64,000 bases of DNA from Candidatus Ancaeobacter aquaticus (GTDB taxonomy: Bacteria > Auribacterota > Ancaeobacteria > Ancaeobacterales > Ancaeobacteraceae). A program made the translations under genes and the position numbers. The notes under the pieces are model-generated. The model was not told where the DNA came from, ran no database searches, and saw nothing but the letters and a program-made list of their open reading frames with translations. Positions 1-8,856 of the stretch are shown in pieces. The stretch spans positions 1-64,000 of the forward strand of contig JAVCCP010000005.1 in the NCBI GenBank assembly GCA_030765405.1. Reading direction: 5' to 3'. The stretch's first letter is position 1. Each line of letters starts with the position of its first letter.

Positions 1-140
1 GATATAATCGTCTTTTGTAATCCAATTTTTTAAGCGAAATCCTTTCGCGAATATGACCCTTTGTTTAAAAACCTCTAATTAAGCTTAAAATCATACCTTA
101 TGCGTATTGTTGCGGAATCGTTGCGAGGAACTCGTACCCC

Positions 141-168
141 TTGACAAATGACAAAAATAGTGTATAAT
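141..168 (+). promoter_or_regulatory. Sigma-70-type promoter of the giant poly-HTH gene
   Basis: TTGACA at 141-146 and TATAAT at 163-168 are separated by 16 bases, both perfect consensus hexamers. The site lies about 105 bases upstream of the start codon at 274, which leaves a leader of roughly 100 bases. The rest of bases 1-260 shows only a small hairpin (GCGAAA/TTTCGC, 34-48) and no supportable gene. Confidence 0.75.
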
Positions 169-273
169 ATAACAAAAGCAGATGAGTAATGGAGCAGTAA
201 AATTGCCGTGTCTATTTTGTATAACAGATTAAGGAATTTAATAAGTAGGTGTCTATAAAAATTGGAGAAAACA

Positions 274-3200
274 ATGAACAGTTGCGTAAAGAAAAAATGT
301 CATAAAGCATTAATTAGAGTTATCGTCCTCGCGGTAACGGCATCTTTTCTCTGCCAGAATGTTGCATTAGCGGTGCCTGATTCTGAACGCTATACGCAAT
401 GCGCTGTGCGCTGTACGAAACATGTCCTTGCCCCGAAAAGTCTCTTTAGTAAAAGACAGGCGAAAGCAAGGCTGGTTTCCCAAGAGGAGATAAAACTGAT
501 GGGAAGCCGCCTGAAGGCGGCGCGTTTAGCGAAGGAGCTGACCGAGATAGATCTTGGTAAGAAGGTTAATGTCAATCCATGGGTAATTTACATGTTGGAA
601 ACGGGGAAAACGGAGGAGATTGACGAAAAAAAGATCCAGAAACTTGCTGATGCGCTTGGTGTGTCGTATGAATATCTGGTGAAAGAAGAGGAGAAAGTAA
701 TAGCACTTCTGCCTGAACGCCTGCAGAAGGCGCGTTTAGCGAAAAATTTAAACCAGACGAAGCTTGGGAAGAAGGTTGGAATAGCCTACTCAACGATTTC
801 GCATTGGGAGCAAGAAGGAGGAAAGCCGGTTAGGGACACAGAGACGATCCAGAGACTTGCCGACGCGCTTGATGTGTCGTATGAATATCTGGTGGGCGAA
901 GAGGAGATAGAATTTAAAAAGGTAATAGTACTTCGGCCTGAACGCCTGCAGAGGGCGCGTTTAGCGAAAAATTTAAACCAGACGAAGCTTGGGAAGAAGG
1001 TTGGAGTATCCTTCCCGACGATTGCGAAGTGGGAGCAAGGAAGAGGAAAGTCGGTTAGGGACACAGAGACGATCCAGAGACTTGCCGACGCGCTTGATGT
1101 GTCGTATGAATATCTGGTGGGCGAAGAGGAGATAGAATTTAAAAAGGTAATAGTACTTTTGCCTGAATACCTGCGGAGGGCGCGTTTAGCGAAAAATTTA
1201 AACCAGACAAAGCTTGGGGAGAAGGTTGGAGTATCCATCTCGACGATTTCGAAGTGGGAGCAAGGAAGAGGAAAGCCGGTTAGGGACACAGAGACGATCC
1301 AGAGACTTGCCGACGTGCTTGATGTGCCGTATGAATATCTGGTGGCCGAAAAAAAGATAGAATTTAAAAAAGTAATAGCATTTTGGCCTGAACGCCTGCA
1401 GGAGGCGCGTTTAGCGAAAGATTTAAGCCATTCAGAGCTGGGGAAGGAGGTTGGAGAATCCCAAAAGACGATTTTGGAGTGGGAGACAGGAAAAGATCTG
1501 GTAAGAGACACAGAGATGATCCAGAGACTTGCCGACGCGCTTGATGTGTCGTATGAATATCTGGTAGGGGAAAAAGATATAGAACTGTTGGGGAAGCCGC
1601 TCGTGGGGAGCCGCTTGCAGGTGGTGCGTTTAGCGAAAGATTTAAGCCATTCAGAGTTGGGGGAGAAGGTTGGAGAATCCCTATCCACGATCTTTAAGTG
1701 GGAGGCAGAAGAAGAACCGGTTAGGAACGCAGAGACGATCCAGAGACTTGCCGGCGCGCTTGATGTGTCGTATGAATATCTGGTGGGCGAAGAGGAGATA
1801 GAATTTGAAAAGGTAATAGCACTTCGGCCTGAACGCCTGCGGAGGGCGCGTTTAGAGAAAAATTCAAACCAGACAAAGCTTGGGGAGAAGGCTGGAGTAT
1901 CCATCTCGACGATTGCGAAGTGGGAGCAAGGAAGAGTAAAGCCGATTAGGGACACAGAAAAGATCCAGAAGCTCGCCAATGCGCTTGATGTGTCGTATGA
2001 ATATCTGGTGGGCGAAGAGGAGATAGAATTTGAAAAGGTAATAGTACTTTTGCCTGAATACCTGCGGAGGGCGCGTTTAGAGAAAAATTTAAACCAGACA
2101 GAGCTTGGGGAGAAGGTTGGAGTATCTTTCCCGACGATTGCGAGGTGGGAGCAAGGAAGAGGAAAGCCGGTTAGGGACACAAAAACGATCCAGAAGCTCT
2201 CCAATGCGCTTGGTGTGTCGTATGAATATCTGGTAGGAAAAGAAGAGATAATAGAACTGTTGGGGAAGCCGCTTGTGGGAAGCCGTTTGCAGGTGGCACG
2301 TTTAGCGGGAGGTTTAAGTCGGACAAAATTAGAGAAGAAGGTTGGAGTAAGCCAAGGCATGATCTTGAAGTGGGAGAAAGGGAAAGAACCGGTTAGGGAC
2401 ACAGAAACGATCCAGAGACTTGCTGTTGTGCTTAGCGTGCCGTATGAATATCTGGTGGGCGAAAAGGAGGTAGAACTTAAAAAGGTAATAGCACTTCTGC
2501 CTGAACGCCTGAAGGTGGCACGCTTAACGAAAGGGCCAACCGAGATAGAACTTAGTAGAAATGTCCGGGTCATTCCATGGATGATTTCCAGGTGGGAAGA
2601 TGAGTATGATGTACTTAATAAGGAAGAAATGATTCGGAAGCTTGCTAATGCGCTTGGTGTGACGTATGAATATCTGGTGGGCAAAGAGGAGATAGAACTG
2701 TTGGGGAAACCGCTCGCGTGGAGCCGCTTGCAGGCGGCGCGTTTAGCGAAAGATTTAAGCCATTCAGAGCTTGGGAAGAAGGTTGGAGAATCCCAAAAGA
2801 CGATTTTGGAGTGGGAGGCAGGAGAAGAACCGGTTAGGAATACGGAGACGATCCAGATACTTGCTGGTGCGCTTGGTGTGACGTATGAATATCTGGTGGG
2901 CAAAGAGGAGATAGAACTGTTGGGGAAACCGCTCGTGTGGAGCCGTTTAAAGGCTGCGCGTTCAAAGAAGAAGCTGACTGCGTTAGAACTTGGAATAACC
3001 GATCATATGCTTTACATGATAGAACGCGGGGAAATTTCGGTTACCAGCATAAAAACGATCCAGAAGTTTGCTAATGCACTTGGTGTGCCGTATGAAGATC
3101 TGGTGGGGGAAGAGGATATAGAACTGGGAGAAGAGGAGATAGAATTTGAAGCGTTAAAAGCACTTGTGTCCGATCGCCTGAAGGCAGCGCGTTCAGCGAT

Positions 3201-6200
3201 AAATTTGAGTCAGGATAAGCTTGGGAAAAAGGTTGGGGAATTCAAAAATGCGATTTGGAGATGGGAAAACGAGGAAGGAAAGCCGCTTAGCGACACAAAA
3301 AAGATTCAGAAGCTTGCTAATGTGCTTGGTGTATCGTATGAATATCTGGTGGGAGAAGAGGAGATAGAATTTGAAGCGGTAAAAGCACTTGTGTCCGATC
3401 GCCTGAAGGCAGCGCGTTCAGCGATAAATTTGACCCTGGAAAAGCTTTGTAAAAAGGTTGAAAAATCCCAAAATGCGATTTGGAAATGGGAGAACGGGAA
3501 AGGGAAGCCGGTTACTGACACAGAAATGATCCAGAAACTTGCTAATGCGCTTGGTGTATCGTATGGATATCTGGTGGGGGAAGAGGATATAGAACTTTTG
3601 GGTGAGACGTCTGTATGGAACCGCCTTGCGGAGGTGCAGGAAAAGATTAAAACTCTAACCAATCAGCTTACTGACTTGGAGAAGGAACCTTTACCGGCGC
3701 GAGGTTCGAACTTATTAGCGGATAAACTTCTCAAAATATGGCCGCAGCGAAATCAGGAAGACGTTATAACGGCGCTGATGAGGAGGTTGAAAGATCCTGA
3801 TAAGGATATGCGCTTTCCTGCGGAAGAATCACTGGGAGAAATTATCAAGATTATTGACACGTGGCCACAGGCCGAACGGGAAAAAGTGATAACGGCGTTG
3901 AAAGAGCATATTACAGCGTTGATAGAGAATTTAAATAATCCTGATGATGATGTGCGCGAATCCGCGGCGGAATCGCTGGGAAAACTCGGTGAGGTTATTA
4001 AGATATTATCACAGGCTGAGCAGGAAAAGGTTATCACGGTGCTGATATGGAAGTTGAATGATTTTAATGATGATGTGGGTGTTTCTGTGGCGAAATCGTT
4101 GGAAAAATTCGGCAAAATCATTGACACATGGCCGCAACCCGCTGAGCAGAAAAAAGTAATAACAGCGTTGAAAGAGCATATTGCAGCATTGATGGGGAAG
4201 CTAAATGATCCTGATGATGATGTGCGTTCCTCTGCGGTGGAATCGCTGGGAAGACTTAGCGAGGTTATCAACACATTGCCGCGTTCCGATAAGACAAAGG
4301 TTATAACATTGTTGATAGGGAAGTTGAATGATACCAACAGGGAAGTTCGTATTTTTACGGCGGAATCGTTGAAAAAACTTAACGGGGTTATAGAAACGTT
4401 GCCGCGATCCAAGCAAAAAGATGTCATAACAGTGCTAATGAATAACTTGGGACGTTTTGGCTACGTTAACTACGAATGCAGGAAAGTAATAATAGAATTG
4501 CTGATAAAGTTGGATGTTCCGCCGGTGAAAATAATAAACGAATTAGGGTACATAACTGATATAGGATATGTTATGGAGAAATCAAGGGAGTATCAGAAAG
4601 AGAAACTTATTAAGAAATCCCTTATCGCCCTGAAAGCCGAGGAAGCGGCGCTTGAGGCCGAGATTACGGCGGTCAGGGCAGCATCGGCGGTAACACCCGA
4701 GGAGGGTACCATTACAGCCTCTTCATACGAAGGTATTGCCGATACCGCAGAATTACGCGGTTTAGAGCGGTCACTTCTCGAGGAAGCGGCGGTAGATGCC
4801 AAAATCTTGCAGGCGATAGACGAATTGATTGCGGAAGGGAATGAAAGGATAACGCAAGGAATGATTGCAAAAAGGATAAAGGTGAATAATTTAAAAGTAT
4901 CGGACCGCGTGAGCGCAAATCCGGCTGTGGCAAAAGCGTTTAAAAAAGTAAACGTATCCAAAGCAGAACTCAATGTTCTTAAGGCGATAAAAGAATTGAT
5001 TGCGGAGGGGAAAGAAAGACTAACGCAACAAATGGTCGCAGACAAGTTGGGTTTGAGTCAGTCAGCAGTACAGAGACCAATTAGTGTATTAGTCAGCAAA
5101 GACCCGGCTGTGGCAAACGCGTTTAAAGGATTATCCAAAGCAGAACTCAATGTTCTTAAGGCGATGAAAGAATTGACTGATGAAGGGAAAGAAAGACTAA
5201 CGCAACAAATGGTCGCAGACAAGTTGGGTTTGAGTCAGTCAGCAGTACAGAGAACAATTAGTGTATTAGTCAGCAAAGACCTGGCTGTGGCAAACGCGTT
5301 TAAAGGATTATCCAAAGCAGAACTCAATGTTCTTAAGGCGATAAAAGAATTGATTGCGGAAGGGAAGGAAAGACTAACGCAACAAATGGTTGCAGACAAG
5401 TTGGGTTTGAGTCAGTCAGCAGTACAGAGACCAATTAGTGTATTAGTCAGCAAAGACCCGGCTGTGGCAAACGCGTTTAAAAAAGTAAAGGTATCATCCA
5501 AGAAGAAGTCGTATGAAGGGGTCGCCGACACGCCCGAACTGTGCGATTTGATGGCCGATAGATTTGCGAATAAGGACTATGGCGTTTTGAATGATCCTTC
5601 CGGCCGGACGTTGCAGGGAAAACTCCAGACGGAGGGTGACTGGACCGCTGTGCAGGTGTTTTATAAATATGTTTTGGAAAACAGTGTGAATAAAAAATAT
5701 CTTGAAGGAATTGAAGATGTCCCGGGTATTGAGAAGGCACTTCGTATTATTGCCATGAACGATTTCCCGATTACGGGGCATCACGGGACAGGCGGAAAGG
5801 GAGTCGGTGTCAATTCGGCCTATATCGATTGGAATGTCTTGAAGACTATGGCGGCGGAGAAAGAAGCGTATGCGGCCTATTTCGCGAGCTGGCTGGAACA
5901 CGAGTACCGCGAAAGGTGTTTGGAAGAGAAACATGAGACGCTTATCAAACCTGAGGTTGATCCGAATTATATAGACGCATTTGCGTTCATGAAAACGGTG
6001 CTCCATAGGAATTTGAAAGAGAAATACGCGAAACTGTTTGGAGAAGGCGAAGCGTTCAAACCGTTCAATTATCTGATAACAAAACCGGAGTTTTTGAAAG
6101 ACAGAAAAGAGATTCTGGCTTTCTCAAGCGACCTTTTCAGCAATTACCAGACATTTGCCGAGCTCGGGGTGATTTTGGCGGAGACGGAGCTGGCAAAGAA

Positions 6201-6636
6201 TGACAAGGAGATATGGATTAAAATAGCGGATGAAGCGGAGCGCGGAAAATTCGAGGCGCTTGTCACGAAGGACTACAAATATCTGAAGTTGAGAGTGCTG
6301 AATCAGACGCAGTATGACTCGAAGCTGCGTGAAGCGGAAACGAAGAAGAAGGTCATTAAAACGGCTTTCAAAAAAGATGAGGAATTGATGGGATCTCTTG
6401 ACATTATTGTGCCGGAACCCCGAGAGGGGATGACGGTTAATGCCTTCAGCGTGTTTCTTGCCGCAGCGTGTCAGGACCCGGCGATTATCAAGACACTGGG
6501 CGAAGCGGAGACGAAAGAGGTGCTCGGCTATATGGAAAAAACAAATTACGGCGCGCCTGTTATGCCCGCATCAAGCGATTACTGGAATAAGATCCAGACC
6601 TATAAGACCAGCGCCATTGTGTTGATATCCGCCTAA
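274..6636 (+). CDS. Giant exported protein with 14 XRE-type HTH units, HEAT repeats and 4 more HTH-like repeats
   Basis: This is a 2120-residue protein of unknown function. I chose ATG 274 because GGAG lies 6 bases upstream; an in-frame TTG at 262 sits before that ribosome site. Residues 1-33 form a signal peptide (basic KKKCHK, hydrophobic core, ALA cleavage site), followed by LAPKSLF at 52-58. Residues about 75-1110 hold 14 tandem Cro/C1-type helix-turn-helix units of about 75 residues, each ending near YEYLVGEEE. Residues about 1147-1420 are HEAT-like repeats (KLNDPDDDVR, SAVESLG). Residues about 1508-1740 contain four helix-turn-helix-like repeats (QQMVADKLGLSQSAVQR), three nearly identical. 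The last 380 residues (GHHGTGGKGVGVNSAYIDW region) match nothing I recognise. HTH domains normally bind DNA in the cytoplasm, so a signal peptide on this protein is contradictory; either it is exported and the folds bind something else, or the N-terminus is a membrane anchor. Confidence 0.9.
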   Translation: MNSCVKKKCHKALIRVIVLAVTASFLCQNVALAVPDSERYTQCAVRCTKHVLAPKSLFSKRQAKARLVSQEEIKLMGSRLKAARLAKELTEIDLGKKVNVNPWVIYMLETGKTEEIDEKKIQKLADALGVSYEYLVKEEEKVIALLPERLQKARLAKNLNQTKLGKKVGIAYSTISHWEQEGGKPVRDTETIQRLADALDVSYEYLVGEEEIEFKKVIVLRPERLQRARLAKNLNQTKLGKKVGVSFPTIAKWEQGRGKSVRDTETIQRLADALDVSYEYLVGEEEIEFKKVIVLLPEYLRRARLAKNLNQTKLGEKVGVSISTISKWEQGRGKPVRDTETIQRLADVLDVPYEYLVAEKKIEFKKVIAFWPERLQEARLAKDLSHSELGKEVGESQKTILEWETGKDLVRDTEMIQRLADALDVSYEYLVGEKDIELLGKPLVGSRLQVVRLAKDLSHSELGEKVGESLSTIFKWEAEEEPVRNAETIQRLAGALDVSYEYLVGEEEIEFEKVIALRPERLRRARLEKNSNQTKLGEKAGVSISTIAKWEQGRVKPIRDTEKIQKLANALDVSYEYLVGEEEIEFEKVIVLLPEYLRRARLEKNLNQTELGEKVGVSFPTIARWEQGRGKPVRDTKTIQKLSNALGVSYEYLVGKEEIIELLGKPLVGSRLQVARLAGGLSRTKLEKKVGVSQGMILKWEKGKEPVRDTETIQRLAVVLSVPYEYLVGEKEVELKKVIALLPERLKVARLTKGPTEIELSRNVRVIPWMISRWEDEYDVLNKEEMIRKLANALGVTYEYLVGKEEIELLGKPLAWSRLQAARLAKDLSHSELGKKVGESQKTILEWEAGEEPVRNTETIQILAGALGVTYEYLVGKEEIELLGKPLVWSRLKAARSKKKLTALELGITDHMLYMIERGEISVTSIKTIQKFANALGVPYEDLVGEEDIELGEEEIEFEALKALVSDRLKAARSAINLSQDKLGKKVGEFKNAIWRWENEEGKPLSDTKKIQKLANVLGVSYEYLVGEEEIEFEAVKALVSDRLKAARSAINLTLEKLCKKVEKSQNAIWKWENGKGKPVTDTEMIQKLANALGVSYGYLVGEEDIELLGETSVWNRLAEVQEKIKTLTNQLTDLEKEPLPARGSNLLADKLLKIWPQRNQEDVITALMRRLKDPDKDMRFPAEESLGEIIKIIDTWPQAEREKVITALKEHITALIENLNNPDDDVRESAAESLGKLGEVIKILSQAEQEKVITVLIWKLNDFNDDVGVSVAKSLEKFGKIIDTWPQPAEQKKVITALKEHIAALMGKLNDPDDDVRSSAVESLGRLSEVINTLPRSDKTKVITLLIGKLNDTNREVRIFTAESLKKLNGVIETLPRSKQKDVITVLMNNLGRFGYVNYECRKVIIELLIKLDVPPVKIINELGYITDIGYVMEKSREYQKEKLIKKSLIALKAEEAALEAEITAVRAASAVTPEEGTITASSYEGIADTAELRGLERSLLEEAAVDAKILQAIDELIAEGNERITQGMIAKRIKVNNLKVSDRVSANPAVAKAFKKVNVSKAELNVLKAIKELIAEGKERLTQQMVADKLGLSQSAVQRPISVLVSKDPAVANAFKGLSKAELNVLKAMKELTDEGKERLTQQMVADKLGLSQSAVQRTISVLVSKDLAVANAFKGLSKAELNVLKAIKELIAEGKERLTQQMVADKLGLSQSAVQRPISVLVSKDPAVANAFKKVKVSSKKKSYEGVADTPELCDLMADRFANKDYGVLNDPSGRTLQGKLQTEGDWTAVQVFYKYVLENSVNKKYLEGIEDVPGIEKALRIIAMNDFPITGHHGTGGKGVGVNSAYIDWNVLKTMAAEKEAYAAYFASWLEHEYRERCLEEKHETLIKPEVDPNYIDAFAFMKTVLHRNLKEKYAKLFGEGEAFKPFNYLITKPEFLKDRKEILAFSSDLFSNYQTFAELGVILAETELAKNDKEIWIKIADEAERGKFEALVTKDYKYLKLRVLNQTQYDSKLREAETKKKVIKTAFKKDEELMGSLDIIVPEPREGMTVNAFSVFLAAACQDPAIIKTLGEAETKEVLGYMEKTNYGAPVMPASSDYWNKIQTYKTSAIVLISA
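499..3605 (+). repeat. 14 tandem coding repeats (about 225 bp) encoding XRE-type HTH units
   Basis: The unit runs from a basic helix (RLQxARLAK) through a recognition-helix region (KVGVSxxTIxKWEQG) to DTETIQRLADALDVSYEYLVGEEE. Several neighbours are nearly identical in DNA, for example around 820-900, 1045-1140 and 1275-1350, while units 1, 10 and 12 are diverged. This pattern suggests repeated unequal crossing-over or gene conversion inside the gene. Confidence 0.9.
4960..5490 (+). repeat. Three near-identical coding repeats (about 170 bp) encoding an HTH-like unit
   Basis: Three copies start near 4960, 5130 and 5310 and encode LNVLKAIKELIAEGKERLTQ followed by MVADKLGLSQSAVQR. They differ at only a handful of bases. 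A more diverged fourth unit precedes them at about 4798-4950. The near identity points to recent duplication. Confidence 0.85.
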
Positions 6637-6641
6637 CGTAA

Positions 6642-6662
6642 GCGGCTGCCCCCTTCAGCCGC
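6642..6662 (+). terminator. Possible terminator hairpin after the giant gene
   Basis: GCGGCTG (6642-6648) pairs with CAGCCGC (6656-6662) around a 7-base loop, 5 bases after the stop codon. There is no U-run after it (CTGTCAAAAAATCC), so it would be a weak or factor-dependent terminator. A second inverted repeat (TCCCC...GGGGA, about 6673-6710) follows. Confidence 0.4.
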
Positions 6663-6663
6663 C

Positions 6664-7215
6664 TGTCAAAAAATCCCCAAAGCCTTTCAATAAACATTCC
6701 TTATTGGGGAGTGGTGGTCGGTAGACGTGTGTAGATGTAAGTCCCATGTCACGGGACGCAAGTCATTCCTTTTTATTAGGAAGAAATATCAGGCTAAACA
6801 TAGCCCTCCACATATCGAAGCAGTTTACTTGGCCAGTTAGTGTACCGATCGCAGCGGTTCGGCTATACGTTTCACTTTCCGCCTTATCGGGATTGTTTTC
6901 TTAAAGATATATTATTAAATATTCCTGCTTTCCCTTAAGTGTTTGTCTTATTTCTAGTTTAAACGCAACCCAAAACCGCTTCGCTTGGATGCCCTTCCAC
7001 ACTTCCCGACAGGTTGTTTTCTTTAAAGATCTTTATTTGATACACAAGGTAATACTTCTCCGATGATGTATTCTGATCTGCCTTTGTTTCTGATAAGCTT
7101 TTGTATGGCGAAAGTTAACCCAAAAACACTTCGTACTTCTAGAAATAAGAGGAGGCAGTATGGAGTCGTTGCAAAACTACTTTTTTGGTTTGCAGCGGTC
7201 CTTTTCTATTTTTTT
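6664..7215. other. Non-coding stretch with imperfect tandem repeat
   Basis: I see no convincing gene here on either strand. The stretch contains a short GTCCC/GGGAC hairpin near 6742-6758 and two imperfect copies of a roughly 130-base block. The first has TTGTTTTCTTAAAGAT near 6894 and AACCCAAAACCGCTTCG near 6966. The second has TTGTTTTCTTTAAAGAT near 7014 and AACCCAAAAACACTTCG near 7118. The origin is unknown. Confidence 0.4.
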
Positions 7216-7252
7216 AACCCCTTGCAATTATTCAAGTTGTAAGGGGTTTTGC
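7216..7252 (+). terminator. Rho-independent-type terminator hairpin
   Basis: AACCCCTTGCAA (7216-7227) pairs with TTGTAAGGGGTT (7237-7248), a 12-base stem with one G-U pair and a 9-base loop, followed by a short T run. It is not directly downstream of a recognised gene, so it may end an unrecognised transcript or shield the following acetyltransferase gene. Confidence 0.6.
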
Positions 7253-7335
7253 TTTGGAGTAAAATACGTTAGGAAAGCAAATAAAGAGTTATTATTCAAG
7301 AGGCAGAGATGGTTAATTATTAGAAAGAGGGTTTT

Positions 7336-7830
7336 ATGGTCTTATCATGGAAATACAAAAATAGAATTTTTAGTTATATTACTGAAGAACAGCTCTCTAA
7401 AGTTGTTGATGTCTTGCAGAATTCGGAGGCTGAAAAATATCTTTGGTTTGCTCCAATTACCATCGAGGGTTTTCGTGCTTTTTGTCTGCCGATTATTGAA
7501 TGTCAAAAAGCGGCTTTAAGTAAGGGTGAGTATCCTGATTCAGCTGTTTTTACGGTTATTGAAAATGGTGAGCTGCTTGGGACCTGTGGTATTAGTAGAA
7601 TGCCTGACGGATATAATGTCGCGATGATAGGATATCAGTTAAAGCCAAGTGTTTGGGGTCAAGGAGTTGGCACATGCTGTGCTGAATTTTTATTGCATTA
7701 CGCGAAGAATTACTTAAATATCAGAAAATTATTCGGAGACTGTGTTACTGCAAATACTGCATCGGTGAGAATTTTAGAAAAGTGTGGGTTTTCTTTTGAA
7801 GGGCCATCCATGCTTTTGAATGTTCAATAA
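7336..7830 (+). CDS. GNAT-family N-acetyltransferase (RimJ/RimL-like)
   Basis: A 164-residue protein of the Gcn5-related N-acetyltransferase fold, which transfers acetyl from acetyl-CoA to an amine. Visible signatures are the beta-strand ending in LLGTCGISR, the acetyl-CoA loop WGQGVGTCCAEFL (Q/R-x-x-G-x-G/A type), and NTASVRILEKCGFSFEG near the C-terminus, typical of RimJ/RimL members. The start ATG follows GAGGG. The protein stops about 10 residues after FEG, where relatives usually continue for 20-25 more residues, so it may be slightly truncated at the C-terminus. The substrate cannot be predicted. It stands alone behind a terminator hairpin. Confidence 0.85.
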   Translation: MVLSWKYKNRIFSYITEEQLSKVVDVLQNSEAEKYLWFAPITIEGFRAFCLPIIECQKAALSKGEYPDSAVFTVIENGELLGTCGISRMPDGYNVAMIGYQLKPSVWGQGVGTCCAEFLLHYAKNYLNIRKLFGDCVTANTASVRILEKCGFSFEGPSMLLNVQ

Positions 7831-7954
7831 GAAAAAAAGCATAGAGCGAAAGAGAAATAGGTATTGTGTCTCTGGATTTCCCTTGATACCATATGGGTGT
7901 GAAGAGAACATGTTTAATCTGGAAAAAAGTTAACCAGAAAGAAAGGGGGCCTTC

Positions 7955-8062
7955 ATGGGCGATAAAGGGAAGAAGGATAAGGATAAACATAACAAGCAAG
8001 TAGATAAAGCAAAATGCGTAAAAAACGACGCAAAAAAGAAAAAACAAGAAAGAAGCCACTAG
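7955..8062 (+). CDS. Lys-rich 35-residue miniprotein
   Basis: A 35-residue, highly basic protein beginning [15 protein letters not shown], with about 40% lysine. The evidence that it is a gene is a good ribosome site (AAGGGGG, 5 bases before ATG) and a strong terminator 5 bases after the stop. Its composition suggests a nucleic-acid-binding or disordered peptide, but no function is known to me. I have the impression that similar MGDKGKKDK-type peptides occur in other bacteria, which I could not verify. Confidence 0.6.
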   Translation: MGDKGKKDKDKHNKQVDKAKCVKNDAKKKKQERSH

Positions 8063-8066
8063 TAGA

Positions 8067-8124
8067 AAAAGGTCACATCTATTTAAATTGATTAAAGCAT
8101 ATAACTTAGGTGTGACCTTTTTTT
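8067..8124 (+). terminator. Strong intrinsic terminator after the Lys-rich miniprotein
   Basis: AAAAGGTCACATCTA (8067-8081) pairs with TAGGTGTGACCTTTT (8107-8121), a 15-base stem with one G-U pair, followed by more T residues. The 25-base loop is long. Confidence 0.8.
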
Positions 8125-8161
8125 GCATCAAACTGCCCCCAATCAAAGAAAGTAAAGACAA

Positions 8162-8839
8162 GTGACAGCTAAAAAGAACCATCTAAAAGGCATAGAAATT
8201 ATTCATGAGGATAGAGATATCCTTGTTGTTGATAAGCCCCCGGGTCTCCTGACAATTGCGACGGACAGAGAGAAAGAAAAAACTGCCTATTATATCCTCA
8301 CAGACTATGTGAGAAAGGGGCAAAGCAAATCTCGCAACAGAATTTTTATTGTCCATCGTTTAGATAAAGGTACGTCAGGGCTATTGATCTTCGCAAAAAG
8401 TGAGAAAGTGAAATTTTATCTTCAGGATCAATGGGCAAACATCGAAAAAAAATATCTCACGGTAGTTCGTGGTAACATTTCCCCGAATGAGGGGACCATA
8501 AGTTCTTACCTGGTTGAAAATATAAACCATAGGATGTATTCAACCTCCGACATCTCAAAAGGAAAACTATCGCATACTGCTTATAAGGTTCTCAAGGAAG
8601 CGAAAGATTTTAGTTTGCTTGAAATTACTCTTATAACCGGTAGAAAAAATCAAATACGTGTTCATTTGGCTGATAAAGGATGTCCCGTTGTGGGTGATAA
8701 AAAATATGGTAATGCACGCGATACTTCTAAACGCTTAGCTCTTCACGCTAATTCGATTACATTTAATCACCCTCATAACGGTAGACAACTAACATTTGAC
8801 GCGGAAATCCCCAAATGGTTTAACGGTCTCGTTAGTTAA
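8162..8839 (+). CDS. RluA-family RNA pseudouridine synthase
   Basis: A 225-residue enzyme that isomerises uridine to pseudouridine in rRNA or tRNA. The catalytic motif HRLDKGTSGLLIFAKS is intact (catalytic Asp in RLD), as are LEITLITGRKNQIRVHLA and the HANSITFNHP segment typical of RluA. There is no N-terminal S4 domain, so it is a short, single-domain member. Translation probably begins at GTG 8162. The target base cannot be assigned from sequence. Confidence 0.9.
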   Translation: MTAKKNHLKGIEIIHEDRDILVVDKPPGLLTIATDREKEKTAYYILTDYVRKGQSKSRNRIFIVHRLDKGTSGLLIFAKSEKVKFYLQDQWANIEKKYLTVVRGNISPNEGTISSYLVENINHRMYSTSDISKGKLSHTAYKVLKEAKDFSLLEITLITGRKNQIRVHLADKGCPVVGDKKYGNARDTSKRLALHANSITFNHPHNGRQLTFDAEIPKWFNGLVS

Positions 8840-8856
8840 AAACAGAGTAAAATGGT

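Noticed and set aside
786-2903. Long minus-strand open frame (705 codons) inside the giant gene
   Set aside because: It is the antisense shadow of the HTH repeats. Its translation is Ser/Pro-rich and merely mirrors the repeats, with no start signal.
499-3605. Repeats considered as a CRISPR or satellite array
   Set aside because: The unit is about 225 bases, keeps one reading frame throughout and encodes a known fold; there are no unique spacers.
7160-7519. Forward 119-codon frame before the acetyltransferase
   Set aside because: It contains a terminator hairpin, has no protein-like pattern and overlaps the acetyltransferase gene in another frame.
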